Assembly (NCBI RefSeq): GCF_900316465.1
Contig: NZ_ONDD01000015.1
Span: forward strand, 1 to 64,000
Direction of reading: 5' to 3'
DNA: 64,000 nt
DNA from: an uncultured Fibrobacter sp.
GTDB taxonomy: Bacteria > Fibrobacterota > Fibrobacteria > Fibrobacterales > Fibrobacteraceae
The translations under genes were made by a program, and so were the position numbers. How positions within the stretch are numbered: position 1 is the stretch's first letter; every line of letters begins with the position of its first letter. The notes beneath the pieces were generated by a model that worked only from the letters and a program-made list of their open reading frames with translations, was not told the origin of the DNA and did no database searches. This document shows positions 1 to 8,016 of the stretch, in pieces.

Positions 1-1
1 A

Positions 2-715
2 GGAGTTGTCAAGGAATATTACGAAGATGGCATTCCCGAAGCGGAATACAATTACGTTGACGGCTATATCGAAGGTACGGTGATTCGCTATCATAAGAAT
101 GGCAAGATTGCCTCGAAGGCCGAATACAAGCAGAACAAGCAGATTGCTTTCGGTGAATATTTTGATGAATCGGGTGAGCCGGCTACAAGCGGTTCTTACA
201 AGGACTCGCGTGATGGTTACTCTTACGAATGGATTCGCATTGGTTCGCAACTTTGGACCGCCGAAAATATGAACTACGGTACAGCTTCGGGTTCTCTTTG
301 CTCGCAGTGCAATCACTGGGGCAGACTCTATAACTTTGAAAATGCCAAGAAGGCTTGCCTTGAAGGATTCCACATGCCGACCAAGCAGGAATGGAATGAA
401 TTGCTCACTTTTGCGGGCAAGGAAAAGCCGGTGGGAGTCGTACTGAAAGCAGGCTACGGCTGGGATCCGATCAAGGGCACCAACAATTATGGCAACGGCA
501 AGGATGAACTCGGATTCGGTGCCAAGGCCGGTGGCGCTCACTTTGCCAAGAGCGATGTTCCGCTGAAGGAACGCAAGTTCGAAGCTGCTGGCCAGAAGGC
601 TTTCTTCTGGACGGCTGAAGGCGAAGTGCTTGTGTTCTTCCACGACAAGGATATCGCCAAGTTTGAAAAGTTTAATCCGGAATACGGCGCAAGCTTGCGT
701 TGCATTAAGGACTAA
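2..715 (+). CDS. FISUMP-domain protein with MORN-like repeats, 5' end outside window
   Basis: The reading frame is open from base 2, so the true start lies upstream; an internal GTG at 80 is not needed as a start. The first ~65 visible residues form about three MORN-variant repeats (motifs like YYEDG, YHKNGK, YFDESGEP). They are followed by a FISUMP domain (Fibrobacter succinogenes major paralogous domain, TIGR02145), recognised from IGSQLWTAENMNY, WGRLYNF, GFHMPTKQEWN, a GFGAKAGG block and the C-terminal SLRCIKD. FISUMP proteins are secreted or surface proteins of unknown molecular role. The polyserine linker seen in the other FISUMP proteins of this window is absent from the visible part. 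Signal sequence and full length cannot be judged. Confidence 0.85.
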   Translation, partial: GVVKEYYEDGIPEAEYNYVDGYIEGTVIRYHKNGKIASKAEYKQNKQIAFGEYFDESGEPATSGSYKDSRDGYSYEWIRIGSQLWTAENMNYGTASGSLCSQCNHWGRLYNFENAKKACLEGFHMPTKQEWNELLTFAGKEKPVGVVLKAGYGWDPIKGTNNYGNGKDELGFGAKAGGAHFAKSDVPLKERKFEAAGQKAFFWTAEGEVLVFFHDKDIAKFEKFNPEYGASLRCIKD

Positions 716-736
716 TTCAATTTAAATTGAAAAAAG

Positions 737-764
737 AAAGGCGCTCTGGTGAGCGCCTTTTTTT
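737..764 (+). terminator. Rho-independent terminator after FISUMP gene
   Basis: A perfect 10-bp stem (AAAGGCGCTC / GAGCGCCTTT) with a TGGT loop is followed by a T run. It lies 22 nt after the stop codon of the upstream gene and also faces the 3' end of yicC. Confidence 0.9.
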
Positions 765-800
765 ATGGTTTGAAAATGGTCGTTTGCCGTGACGCAAGCC

Positions 801-1682
801 TTAAGCGATGTTAAGCGACTGTTCGCGGATGCATTCGACTTCGTTCTTGAGCTCGATGGCGAGGGCGGCGATGTCGGCACTCTGGCACTTTGTGCCGAGG
901 GTGTTGGCTTCGCGGCCCATTTCTTGCAGAATGAATCCGAGGTTCTTGCCTTGCGCGCCGCCTTCCTTGAGGGCGTTCAAGAAAAGCTTGTTGTGGCTGC
1001 GGAAACGCGTGATTTCTTCGTGGATGTCGAGCTTGTCGGCCATGATGCAGGCTTCCTGCAGCAGGCGGACGTCGTCGATTTCGCTATCCTTCAAGAGCAC
1101 GTTGATGCGTTCCTTGAACTTGTCTTTCCACACTTCGATGCGCTGCGGATCGAGAACTTCAATCTTGTCGAGGACGGCGTTCAAGTGATTCACGCGGCCT
1201 TCGAGATCGCGGGCGAGGTTTGCACCTTCCTTGGCACGCATTTCGTTCACCTGGTCAAGAGCCTTGTCGAGTTCGGCAGCGAGGTGCTTTTCAAGCGCAT
1301 CGGAGTCGGCGTCGGCATCGGTGAATTGCAAAACTTCGGGGAGGGCCAGAATATGTTCTAGCTGGATGTCGCCTGCAATGTGGTATTTCAGCTGCATGGC
1401 GTGCGTGATTTCGACAAACTTTTTGATGGCGGCGTCGTTGTAGGAAACGGGAATGTTTCCGCCCGTGCCTGCGCCAAGCGTTACGCTAAAGATGACCGAA
1501 CCGCGGACCAACTTATCCTTAATCTGGTTCTTGAAACTATTTTCGAGGTAGGCCAGGTTCTTGGGCAACTTGCAAGAGATATCCAGAAAGCGGTTGTTCA
1601 CGCTGCGGACTTCAATCACGCAACTTGCGCCCTGGTACATGGACTCGCTCTTCCCAAACCCTGTCATCGATAAAATAGCCAT
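801..1682 (-). CDS. yicC: YicC/YloC family endoribonuclease
   Basis: Product of 293 aa, close to the ~290 aa typical of the YicC/YloC family, whose E. coli member is an endoribonuclease. The N-terminus has the family hallmark SMTGFGKSE and a VRSVNNRFLDI segment. The C-terminal ~85 residues (DUF1732 type) contain FILQEMGREANTLG and the terminal VECIREQSLNI. I chose ATG at 1682; a TTG two codons upstream is also in frame. The gene follows metXW on the same strand with only 15 nt between them, so the two are probably co-transcribed. Confidence 0.93.
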   Translation of the reverse strand: MAILSMTGFGKSESMYQGASCVIEVRSVNNRFLDISCKLPKNLAYLENSFKNQIKDKLVRGSVIFSVTLGAGTGGNIPVSYNDAAIKKFVEITHAMQLKYHIAGDIQLEHILALPEVLQFTDADADSDALEKHLAAELDKALDQVNEMRAKEGANLARDLEGRVNHLNAVLDKIEVLDPQRIEVWKDKFKERINVLLKDSEIDDVRLLQEACIMADKLDIHEEITRFRSHNKLFLNALKEGGAQGKNLGFILQEMGREANTLGTKCQSADIAALAIELKNEVECIREQSLNIA

Positions 1683-1697
1683 AATCAATCCCTAAAT

Positions 1698-3491
1698 TTA
1701 TTTCTTGCTCACCATGGCAATCACGTGTTCTGCGCCGAAGGTCGTGAGGCCAATAGCCGTCAGGAACTTGCTGAACTTGTGTTCGTTCTGGTAATGAATG
1801 GTTTCGACCTTCAGGCCTTCCTTTTCGCAAAGAGTATAGAAATCTTTGAGCGTGAGCACACGGATGTTCGGCGTGTCATACCATTCGTAAGGCAATTCCT
1901 TGGACTTCGGCATGCGGCCGCGCAGCATCAGGCTTCCGCGAGTTGTCCAGTGACCGAAATTCGGGAAGGTCACGATGGCGCGCTTGGCCACGCGCAAGAG
2001 CTCGTTCAAGAGGGCGACCGGGTCGCGGATTTCTTGAATGGTGCGGTTGATAATCGCGTAGTCGAAGCTGTTGTCCTTGAAGTCGCTGATTCCGCTTTCG
2101 TCGAGGTCGCGCTGGATCACGGGCACATCGTTTTCAAGGCAATCCATGATGCTCTTGAAGTTGCGTTCGATGCCGAGAACTTCAACATGCTTTTTCTTGT
2201 TCAAGTAGTCGAGCAGTTCACCGTTACCGCAGCCGAGGTCAAGCACCTTGGTGTTTTCCTTGACGAGGCTTCCGATGTAGTCGAAGTCTTCGGTGTCATG
2301 GAATACCGGCATGACCTGCGTATCGGTCGAGGTCGGAATAATCTTGCTGTCGAGGAAACGGCCCACGGCCTTTCCGAGGTCGCCGACTTCAATAAGGAAG
2401 CCGTCGTGACCGAATTGCGTGTCGAGTTCGAGGCTCGTAACCACCTTGCCTGCATTCAAGAGTGCACTTGTAATACGGCGCGATTCGTGCGGCGGGAAAA
2501 GCCAGTCGGTACTCAGGTTCACGTTCAGGAATTCCGCCTTCACGCCCTTGAATGCGTTTTCAAGAGAGCCGTATTCCGTTTCGAGATCGAAACTGTCGGT
2601 AGCGTGAGCAATGTGCAGGTAGCTGTTGGCGTCGAAGCGGTCCACGAATTTGGCACCCTGATAACGCAGGTAGCTTTCGAGCGGAAGATTTAGGTCGAAA
2701 GGCGTGCTGTAGGTGACTGCGTGGTTGCGGCTTTCCTGGTCCTGGGCACGCTTGAACTTTTGTTCCATGCCCACGGCGCTGAGGTAGGTAATGTGGGCGA
2801 GCTTGCGGGCGTTCGAAAGGCCGACATCGGGGTGGGCGGATTCGTAGTAGTCGCCACCGTTGAAGTTCGGGTCTTGAGTAATCACGTCGCGTGCGACGAT
2901 TTCAAAACCGAGTGCCTGGCTGCTGAAACGCGGAGAGCTTGCAATCACGATGCAACGGCGTACAAGGTCCGGGTAGTAAATGGCCCATTTCATGGCCTGG
3001 AATCCACCCATGGAACCACCGATCACGCAGCAGAGCTGATCGATGCCGAGTCCCTTGGCGAGTTCTCGTTGGGCATTCACCATGTCGCCGATGGTAATCA
3101 TCGGGAAGGTGCTGCCGTAGGGCTTGCCGGTGCGCGGGTTAATGGAGGCGGGGCCAGTTGTGCCTTTGCAGCCGCCTAAAATGTTGCTGCACACGACAAA
3201 GAATTTATCTGTATCGACCGGTTTTCCGGGGCCGATCAAGGCGTCCCACCAACCGGGTTTCTTGTCGTTCTCGGTATAGTATCCGGCTACGTGGGCATCG
3301 GCCGTTAACGGGGAACACACCCAGACCACGTTGCTTTTGTCTGTGTTCAGTGTTCCGTACGTTTCGTAACGGATAGTCAGCGCCGGGAGTGTCTTACCAC
3401 ACTCCAGCATGAAGCCCTGTTCACCATAATCTTTTTCGAAAGTCTGGGGAACTACGGGACCGACGCTGTTTTTATGCAAAAATTCACTCAT
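1698..3491 (-). CDS. metX-metW: Fused homoserine O-acetyltransferase / MetW methionine biosynthesis protein
   Basis: A single 597-aa protein joins two methionine-pathway modules. Residues ~15-385 are MetX (alpha/beta hydrolase fold) with nucleophile elbow GGSMGG (Ser160), Asp329 in STDWLFPP and His362 in FGHDGF forming the expected triad; MetX transfers acetyl (or succinyl) to homoserine. Residues ~400-597 are MetW, a class I methyltransferase-like fold with the SAM-site-like VLDLGCGNG (416-424) and INRTIQEIRDP. MetX and MetW are separate adjacent genes in many proteobacteria. ATG at 3491 is preferred over 3497 because a TAAATT hexamer lies 7 nt upstream of it and no Shine-Dalgarno is visible. 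Acyl-donor specificity cannot be settled from the sequence. Confidence 0.94.
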   Translation of the reverse strand: MSEFLHKNSVGPVVPQTFEKDYGEQGFMLECGKTLPALTIRYETYGTLNTDKSNVVWVCSPLTADAHVAGYYTENDKKPGWWDALIGPGKPVDTDKFFVVCSNILGGCKGTTGPASINPRTGKPYGSTFPMITIGDMVNAQRELAKGLGIDQLCCVIGGSMGGFQAMKWAIYYPDLVRRCIVIASSPRFSSQALGFEIVARDVITQDPNFNGGDYYESAHPDVGLSNARKLAHITYLSAVGMEQKFKRAQDQESRNHAVTYSTPFDLNLPLESYLRYQGAKFVDRFDANSYLHIAHATDSFDLETEYGSLENAFKGVKAEFLNVNLSTDWLFPPHESRRITSALLNAGKVVTSLELDTQFGHDGFLIEVGDLGKAVGRFLDSKIIPTSTDTQVMPVFHDTEDFDYIGSLVKENTKVLDLGCGNGELLDYLNKKKHVEVLGIERNFKSIMDCLENDVPVIQRDLDESGISDFKDNSFDYAIINRTIQEIRDPVALLNELLRVAKRAIVTFPNFGHWTTRGSLMLRGRMPKSKELPYEWYDTPNIRVLTLKDFYTLCEKEGLKVETIHYQNEHKFSKFLTAIGLTTFGAEHVIAMVSKK

Positions 3492-3498
3492 ATGCATA

Positions 3499-3504
3499 AA
3501 TTTA
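3499..3504 (-). promoter_or_regulatory. Putative -10 element of metX-metW, leaderless configuration
   Basis: TAAATT on the minus strand ends 7 nt before ATG 3491. That is the distance expected between a -10 hexamer and +1, which would place the transcript start at or beside the start codon. No convincing -35 was found. The rest of the 260-nt gap up to fabV (3505-3750) is AT-rich; I see no ORF, repeat or recognisable riboswitch in it. Confidence 0.45.
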
Positions 3505-3761
3505 GAAAATGGTTGCCCAAATTAGGGTTAAATAATGAACAATGACTAATTAAAAATGAAGAAAATAGCAGAATATAGTTTAAATGGTGATAGTTAGTTA
3601 TAGCTTCTGTTTATGACTTGGCTCAAACTTTCAAAAAGGTTATAAAATTACTTTTTCCTTACAAAATGGACGAGGAAGGCTCCAAAAGGGTTCAAAAAAA
3701 GGACTCTCTTTGCTACATTTGGCGCGGTTTGTAAACAAATAGTTAAGAAAAAGGTGTAAAG

Positions 3762-4967
3762 ATGGTAATTGAACCGATGATCCGCAGCAATATGTGCGTG
3801 AATGCTCACCCTCAAGGCTGCGCCATGGATGTGAAGCGCCAGATTGAATACGTACAAAAGAAGCGCGCTGAACGTGGTACCCCGAAAGAGGCTCCGAAGA
3901 CGGTTCTTGTGTTGGGATGTTCGACCGGCTATGGACTTGCTAGCCGAATTTCGGCGGCGTTTGAATTCGGTGCCGCGACAATCGGTGTGTCGTTTGAAAA
4001 AGAAGGTGCTGATGAACCTCGCCAGAAACCGGGTACGCCTGGCTGGTATAACAACATGGCTTTTGACAAGTTCGCTCATGAAGCGGGCCTTGAATCGGTA
4101 ACTTTTAATGGCGATGCATTCTCCCATGAAATGCGCAAGAATGTGATTGACACCTTGAACAAGATGGGTCGTAAGGTCGATTTGCTGGTGTACAGCGTGG
4201 CATCGAGCGTGCGCGTGGATCCGGACAACGGAACGCTTTATCGCAGCGTGTTGAAGCCGATAGGCGAAACTTTCTCGGGCGCAACGATTGACTGTATGAC
4301 CGGTAAAATCAGCACGATTAGCGCAGAGCCCGCCAACGAAGAAGAAATGGCGAACACCGTGAAGGTGATGGGTGGCGAAGATTGGGCTCTTTGGATTCGT
4401 CAGCTTAAGGCTGCTGGCGTGCTTGCCGAAGGCGTGAAGACTGTTGCCTATTCTTACATTGGCCCGGCTTTGTCGCATGCGATTTACCGCGACGGTACGA
4501 TTGGTGGCGCCAAGAAGCACCTGGAAGCAACCGCTAGGGAACTTGATGCAGAACTCCAGAAGGAATTGAAGGGCGAAGCCTACGTGTCCGTGAACAAGGG
4601 CTTGGTCACACGCTCCAGCGCCGTGATTCCTATTATCCCGCTGTACCTTTCGGTGCTCTTTAAGGTGATGAAGGAACAGGGAAGTCACGAAGGTTGCATT
4701 GAACAGATGGAGCGCCTGATGAACGAACGCCTTTATACGGGTAGTGCTGTTCCGACTGACGAAAACCACTTGATTCGTATTGACGATTGGGAACTCGATC
4801 CGAAGGTTCAAGAAGAAGTGAACAAGCGCATGGCAACCATCACGCAAGAAAATCTTGCTCAGGTGGGCGACCTCGCAGGCTACCGTCACGACTTCTTGGC
4901 AACCAACGGTTTTGACATCGAAGGCGTAGATTACAGCGCCGACGTGAAGAGCGTCGAGACGATTTAA
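3762..4967 (+). CDS. fabV: Trans-2-enoyl-ACP/CoA reductase, FabV type
   Basis: Product of 401 aa, the usual FabV length, catalysing NADH-dependent reduction of the enoyl intermediate in fatty acid synthesis. The N-terminus carries the conserved AHPQGC; the cofactor loop is LGCSTGYG (51-58), and the FabV signature Tyr-X8-Lys is present (Tyr242 in IYRDG, Lys251). A C-terminal segment GDLAGYRHDFLATNGFDIEG is also typical. An AAGGTG Shine-Dalgarno lies about 6-10 nt before ATG. FabV is the triclosan-insensitive class of enoyl reductase. The gene stands alone between metXW (divergent) and pth. Confidence 0.97.
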   Translation: MVIEPMIRSNMCVNAHPQGCAMDVKRQIEYVQKKRAERGTPKEAPKTVLVLGCSTGYGLASRISAAFEFGAATIGVSFEKEGADEPRQKPGTPGWYNNMAFDKFAHEAGLESVTFNGDAFSHEMRKNVIDTLNKMGRKVDLLVYSVASSVRVDPDNGTLYRSVLKPIGETFSGATIDCMTGKISTISAEPANEEEMANTVKVMGGEDWALWIRQLKAAGVLAEGVKTVAYSYIGPALSHAIYRDGTIGGAKKHLEATARELDAELQKELKGEAYVSVNKGLVTRSSAVIPIIPLYLSVLFKVMKEQGSHEGCIEQMERLMNERLYTGSAVPTDENHLIRIDDWELDPKVQEEVNKRMATITQENLAQVGDLAGYRHDFLATNGFDIEGVDYSADVKSVETI

Positions 4968-4990
4968 TAGAAGTCTTATGTTGTGAAGCT

Positions 4991-5022
4991 AAAAAGGCGC
5001 GGGTAAAACCGCGTCTTTTTTT
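4991..5022 (+). terminator. Terminator after fabV
   Basis: A 12-bp stem with one G-T pair (AAAAAGGCGCGG / CCGCGTCTTTTT) and a GTAAAA loop runs into a long T tract. It ends right at the pth promoter. Confidence 0.88.
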
Positions 5023-5028
5023 TATATT
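5023..5028 (+). promoter_or_regulatory. Putative -10 of pth, leaderless configuration
   Basis: TATATT, followed by TG to give TATATTTG, ends 6 nt before ATG 5035. There is no space for a Shine-Dalgarno, so the predicted transcript would start at the start codon. Confidence 0.55.
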
Positions 5029-5034
5029 TGGGAC

Positions 5035-5589
5035 ATGTATATTATTGTAGGTCTCGGAAATCCTGGTACTCAGTATTCTAACACACATCACAACGCCGGT
5101 TTTATGGCGGTCGAAAAACTTGCTGATTCGAGCAAGGACTGGAAAAGCGAACATAAGGCGCTCACCATGAAGGTGAACATCGCAGGCGAGGAATGCCTGC
5201 TGGTGAAGCCGCAGACTTATATGAATTTGTCTGGTGAGGCCGTGCAGGCATTGATGACGTGGTACAAGGTGAAGGTGGACCACCTGCTCGTTTTCAGCGA
5301 TGATATTAATTTGGATGTAGGCCGTATCCGTTGCCGCAAAGACGGCAGTCATGGCGGTCAGAACGGACTGCGCAATATCATTGAGCATGTGGGCGACAAG
5401 TTCCCGCGTATCCGCTTTGGCGTGGGCAAGTGCCCGCCCAAGTATGACTTGAGCAACTGGGTGCTCGCCAAGTTCCCGCCCGAAGATCGCCCGGCCTTTG
5501 ACGAGGCCATTTCGAAAGTCCCTGCCCTTGTAGAATGCTACTTCAAGTTCGGCATCGAAAAGTGCATGGAACGCTACAACGGCAAGTAA
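5035..5589 (+). CDS. pth: Peptidyl-tRNA hydrolase
   Basis: Product of 184 aa, normal for bacterial Pth, which frees tRNA from drop-off peptidyl-tRNA. All signature blocks are present: VGLGNPG at the N-terminus, NTHHNAGF with catalytic His19, VKPQTYMNLSG, the DDINLD aspartate block and GSHGGQNGLRNI. The start has a TATATT 6 nt upstream and no ribosome binding site. It lies between the fabV terminator and guaB and looks monocistronic or weakly linked to guaB, 87 nt downstream. Confidence 0.97.
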   Translation: MYIIVGLGNPGTQYSNTHHNAGFMAVEKLADSSKDWKSEHKALTMKVNIAGEECLLVKPQTYMNLSGEAVQALMTWYKVKVDHLLVFSDDINLDVGRIRCRKDGSHGGQNGLRNIIEHVGDKFPRIRFGVGKCPPKYDLSNWVLAKFPPEDRPAFDEAISKVPALVECYFKFGIEKCMERYNGK

Positions 5590-5676
5590 AACCGACTTTT
5601 TACAATATTTCTAGCGGTATACAGCTAGGATTTGCGCGTGAAAATTACTATATTCTATGCGCAAAAGAGGTACTTT

Positions 5677-7134
5677 ATGAAACTTTTGCCAGAAGCTTTG
5701 ACGTTTGACGACGTCCTCCTTGTTCCCGCTGAATCTTCTGTTCTTCCGGCTCAGACCGATGTGAGCACTCAGCTCGCCCCGAATATCAAGCTGAACATTC
5801 CTATTATCAGTGCCGCTATGGATACCGTGACGACGGCTCCGCTCGCCATTTCTTTGGCTTTGCAGGGTGGTCTCGGCATTATCCACAAGAACATGAGCAT
5901 CGAAGACCAGGCCGAAGAAGTTCGCAAGGTCAAGCGTTGGCAGTCCGGTATTGTGACCAATCCGGTGACGCTCGATGCCGACGAACCTGTGTCTGCAGCT
6001 TTTGAACTCCGCGCCCGTAACAAGGTGAGCGGTTTCCCGATTCTTTCCAAGGGTAAACTCGTGGGTATGCTCACGAGCCGTGACCTCCGCACGGTGAGCG
6101 ACATGAACGTGAAGATCCGTGCCGTGATGACCAAGAATCCGGTGACGGCAAGCCCGAAGGTGAGCCTTGCCAAGGCGAAGGAAATCCTCGCCGAAAAGCG
6201 TATCGAAAAGCTCCCGCTCGTGGACGCTTCTGGCGCCTTGAAGGGCCTCATCACGATGACTGACATTTTGAAGCGCGAAAACAACCCGAACGCTAGCCTC
6301 GACAAGAATGGCCAGTTGCTCGTGGGTGCCGCTGTCAGCACTTCTGCAAATACTCTTGAACGCGTGGCTGCCCTCGTGGATGCCGGCGTTGACCTGTTGA
6401 TTATCGATACGGCTCACGGCCACCACATCGGTGTGCGCAACATGGTGAAGACCGTTCGCAAGAAATATCCGAAGCTCACGATTTGCGCCGGTAACGTTTG
6501 CACACCGGAAGCCGTGGAAGAACTCGCCAAGTGCGGTGCCAACATCGTCAAGGTGGGTATCGGTCCGGGTTCCATCTGCACGACTCGTATCGTGGCTGGT
6601 GTGGGTTACCCGCAGTTCTCCGCTGTCGTGGAATGCGGCAAGATGGCTCGCAAGGTCGGCGTGAAGATTATCGCTGACGGTGGCCTCAAGTTCTCTGGTG
6701 ACATCGTTAAGGCTCTCGCCGCTGGCGGTCACGCCGTGATGGTGGGCTCCCTGTTTGCCGGTACCGAAGAAGCTCCGGGCGAAGTGATTCTCGCTGATGG
6801 CCGTAGCTACAAGAGCTATCGCGGCATGGGTTCTCTCGGTGCCATGAAGGCTGGTTCTGCTGACCGTTACTTCCAGGGTGGCGTTCAGGAACCGCGCAAG
6901 TTCGTTCCGGAAGGCATTGAAGGCCGCGTTCCTTACAAGGGACCGCTCCGTGACACCGTTTACCAACTCATTGGCGGTATCCACTCTGCTATGGGTTATG
7001 CCGGTGCTGCTAACCTCGAAGAACTCTACAAGAAGGCAACCTTTGTCCGTATTACGGGCGCAGGCCTCCGTGAATCTCATCCGCACGATGTGACCATCAC
7101 GAAGGAAGCTCCGAACTACAGAACGGGCGAATAA
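5677..7134 (+). CDS. guaB: Inosine-5'-monophosphate dehydrogenase
   Basis: Product of 485 aa that oxidises IMP to XMP, the first step of GMP synthesis. It has the TIM-barrel N-terminus (LTFDDVLLVPAES), tandem CBS domains at ~93-150 and ~153-205, and the catalytic loop GPGSICTTR with nucleophile Cys301. The later YRGMGSLGAM is the mobile IMP-binding region. ATG 5677 is chosen over an upstream in-frame GTG (5632) because a GAGG Shine-Dalgarno lies 7 nt before it and family proteins begin here. A TATATT at 5650-5655 is a plausible -10. Confidence 0.97.
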   Translation: MKLLPEALTFDDVLLVPAESSVLPAQTDVSTQLAPNIKLNIPIISAAMDTVTTAPLAISLALQGGLGIIHKNMSIEDQAEEVRKVKRWQSGIVTNPVTLDADEPVSAAFELRARNKVSGFPILSKGKLVGMLTSRDLRTVSDMNVKIRAVMTKNPVTASPKVSLAKAKEILAEKRIEKLPLVDASGALKGLITMTDILKRENNPNASLDKNGQLLVGAAVSTSANTLERVAALVDAGVDLLIIDTAHGHHIGVRNMVKTVRKKYPKLTICAGNVCTPEAVEELAKCGANIVKVGIGPGSICTTRIVAGVGYPQFSAVVECGKMARKVGVKIIADGGLKFSGDIVKALAAGGHAVMVGSLFAGTEEAPGEVILADGRSYKSYRGMGSLGAMKAGSADRYFQGGVQEPRKFVPEGIEGRVPYKGPLRDTVYQLIGGIHSAMGYAGAANLEELYKKATFVRITGAGLRESHPHDVTITKEAPNYRTGE

Positions 7135-7160
7135 TTCCGCTTTTTCGATGTATAAAAAAG

Positions 7161-7185
7161 CCCGCGATTCAAATCGCGGGTTTTT
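7161..7185 (+). terminator. Terminator after guaB
   Basis: A perfect 8-bp stem CCCGCGAT / ATCGCGGG with a TCAA loop and a five-T run. An A run on the 5' side suggests it may also work for the converging gene at 7216. Confidence 0.9.
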
Positions 7186-7215
7186 ATTTGTTTTGCAAAT
7201 GGAACTGTGCTGATT

Positions 7216-8016
7216 TTAGAACGGGAACGTTAAACCGATACCGAGGGGCAATACAACCTTGTTGTTGTCAAGATAACCGTATTCCTTGTTCAGGTTCGTG
7301 TAGTAACTGCCGTCTCCGGCGAAGAACTCGAAACCAGCTTCCACGTAGGCGCCGAAATGCTTCACGAACAGCACTTCCGCACCGATACCCAGCACGACTC
7401 GCCAGTAGTTCACCGTCTCGGTGTATTCCTTGTAGACGCCTGCGCCGATGTCGCGGTCTCGGTCGTATTCGCCGTGGACCCAGTCGGAAGTCAGAAACGT
7501 GTAGAAGTAGCGGGATTCCATGGGGTAGTAGATGAGCGAGATGCCGACCTGGAAAATATCTTCCGTGTAGTCGGTGAAGTGCACGCCCACGTTGAAGATT
7601 TCTTGCGCAACGACGTATTCAAGCGAGACTATGCCGCGGCTCGGAGATTTGATACCCGCGGTGGCGACGAGCGTGTAGACAGGGGCGTCCTTGCCGTAGA
7701 CCATGCGCTGAGATGAACTGGATTCTGCGCCAAGGAGGACGAGTCCTCCGTCGCCGCTCGAGGATGAAGATTCTTCGGCCGCCGATGACGATGATGCCGT
7801 TGTCGCCAAGGGTTCGGTTTCGCCGGTGCTTGTGGCAGAACTGGCGTCGTCTTCGGGAGCAAACTTCTGATCCATGATCGAAGCGAAGGCGTCTTCCGAC
7901 GAAGACGATTCGACTGCCGATGACAATTCATTTGCCGACGAGCTGGACTCCTGCGCGAATGAGATCGGCGCGAGGAGTGCAACGACGAGCGAGATTGCCT
8001 TGAAGAGAGTCTTCAT
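7216..8016 (-). CDS. Secreted Ser-rich protein with predicted outer-membrane beta domain
   Basis: Product of 266 aa with no recognised family. A signal peptide (MKTLFKAISL to ISFAQ) is followed by ~80 residues rich in Ser runs (SSSS blocks at about 23-105), then ~160 residues of alternating hydrophobic/aromatic strands ending in GIGLTFPF, which resembles a small outer-membrane beta-barrel with a C-terminal Phe. ATG 8016 overlaps the gatA stop codon (TAATG), so translation is probably coupled to gatA. A longer frame to 8220 exists but runs through gatA and lacks a signal peptide. Function unknown. Confidence 0.8.
   Translation of the reverse strand: MKTLFKAISLVVALLAPISFAQESSSSANELSSAVESSSSEDAFASIMDQKFAPEDDASSATSTGETEPLATTASSSSAAEESSSSSGDGGLVLLGAESSSSQRMVYGKDAPVYTLVATAGIKSPSRGIVSLEYVVAQEIFNVGVHFTDYTEDIFQVGISLIYYPMESRYFYTFLTSDWVHGEYDRDRDIGAGVYKEYTETVNYWRVVLGIGAEVLFVKHFGAYVEAGFEFFAGDGSYYTNLNKEYGYLDNNKVVLPLGIGLTFPF

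Noticed and set aside
1725..2693. Plus-strand open frame across metX-metW
   Set aside because: Shadow of the fused metX-metW gene; no family match and no ribosome site.
3505..3750. Possible SAM or other methionine riboswitch before metX-metW
   Set aside because: No conserved riboswitch core or terminator was found upstream of the gene; the -10-like hexamer sits directly before the start codon.
3648..4889. 413-codon open frame on the minus strand opposite fabV
   Set aside because: It is a shadow of fabV produced by its codon bias; it shows no signal, motif or ribosome site, and fabV is certain.
5611..7086. 491-codon open frame on the minus strand opposite guaB
   Set aside because: Shadow of guaB; His/Ala/Arg-rich with no recognisable domain.
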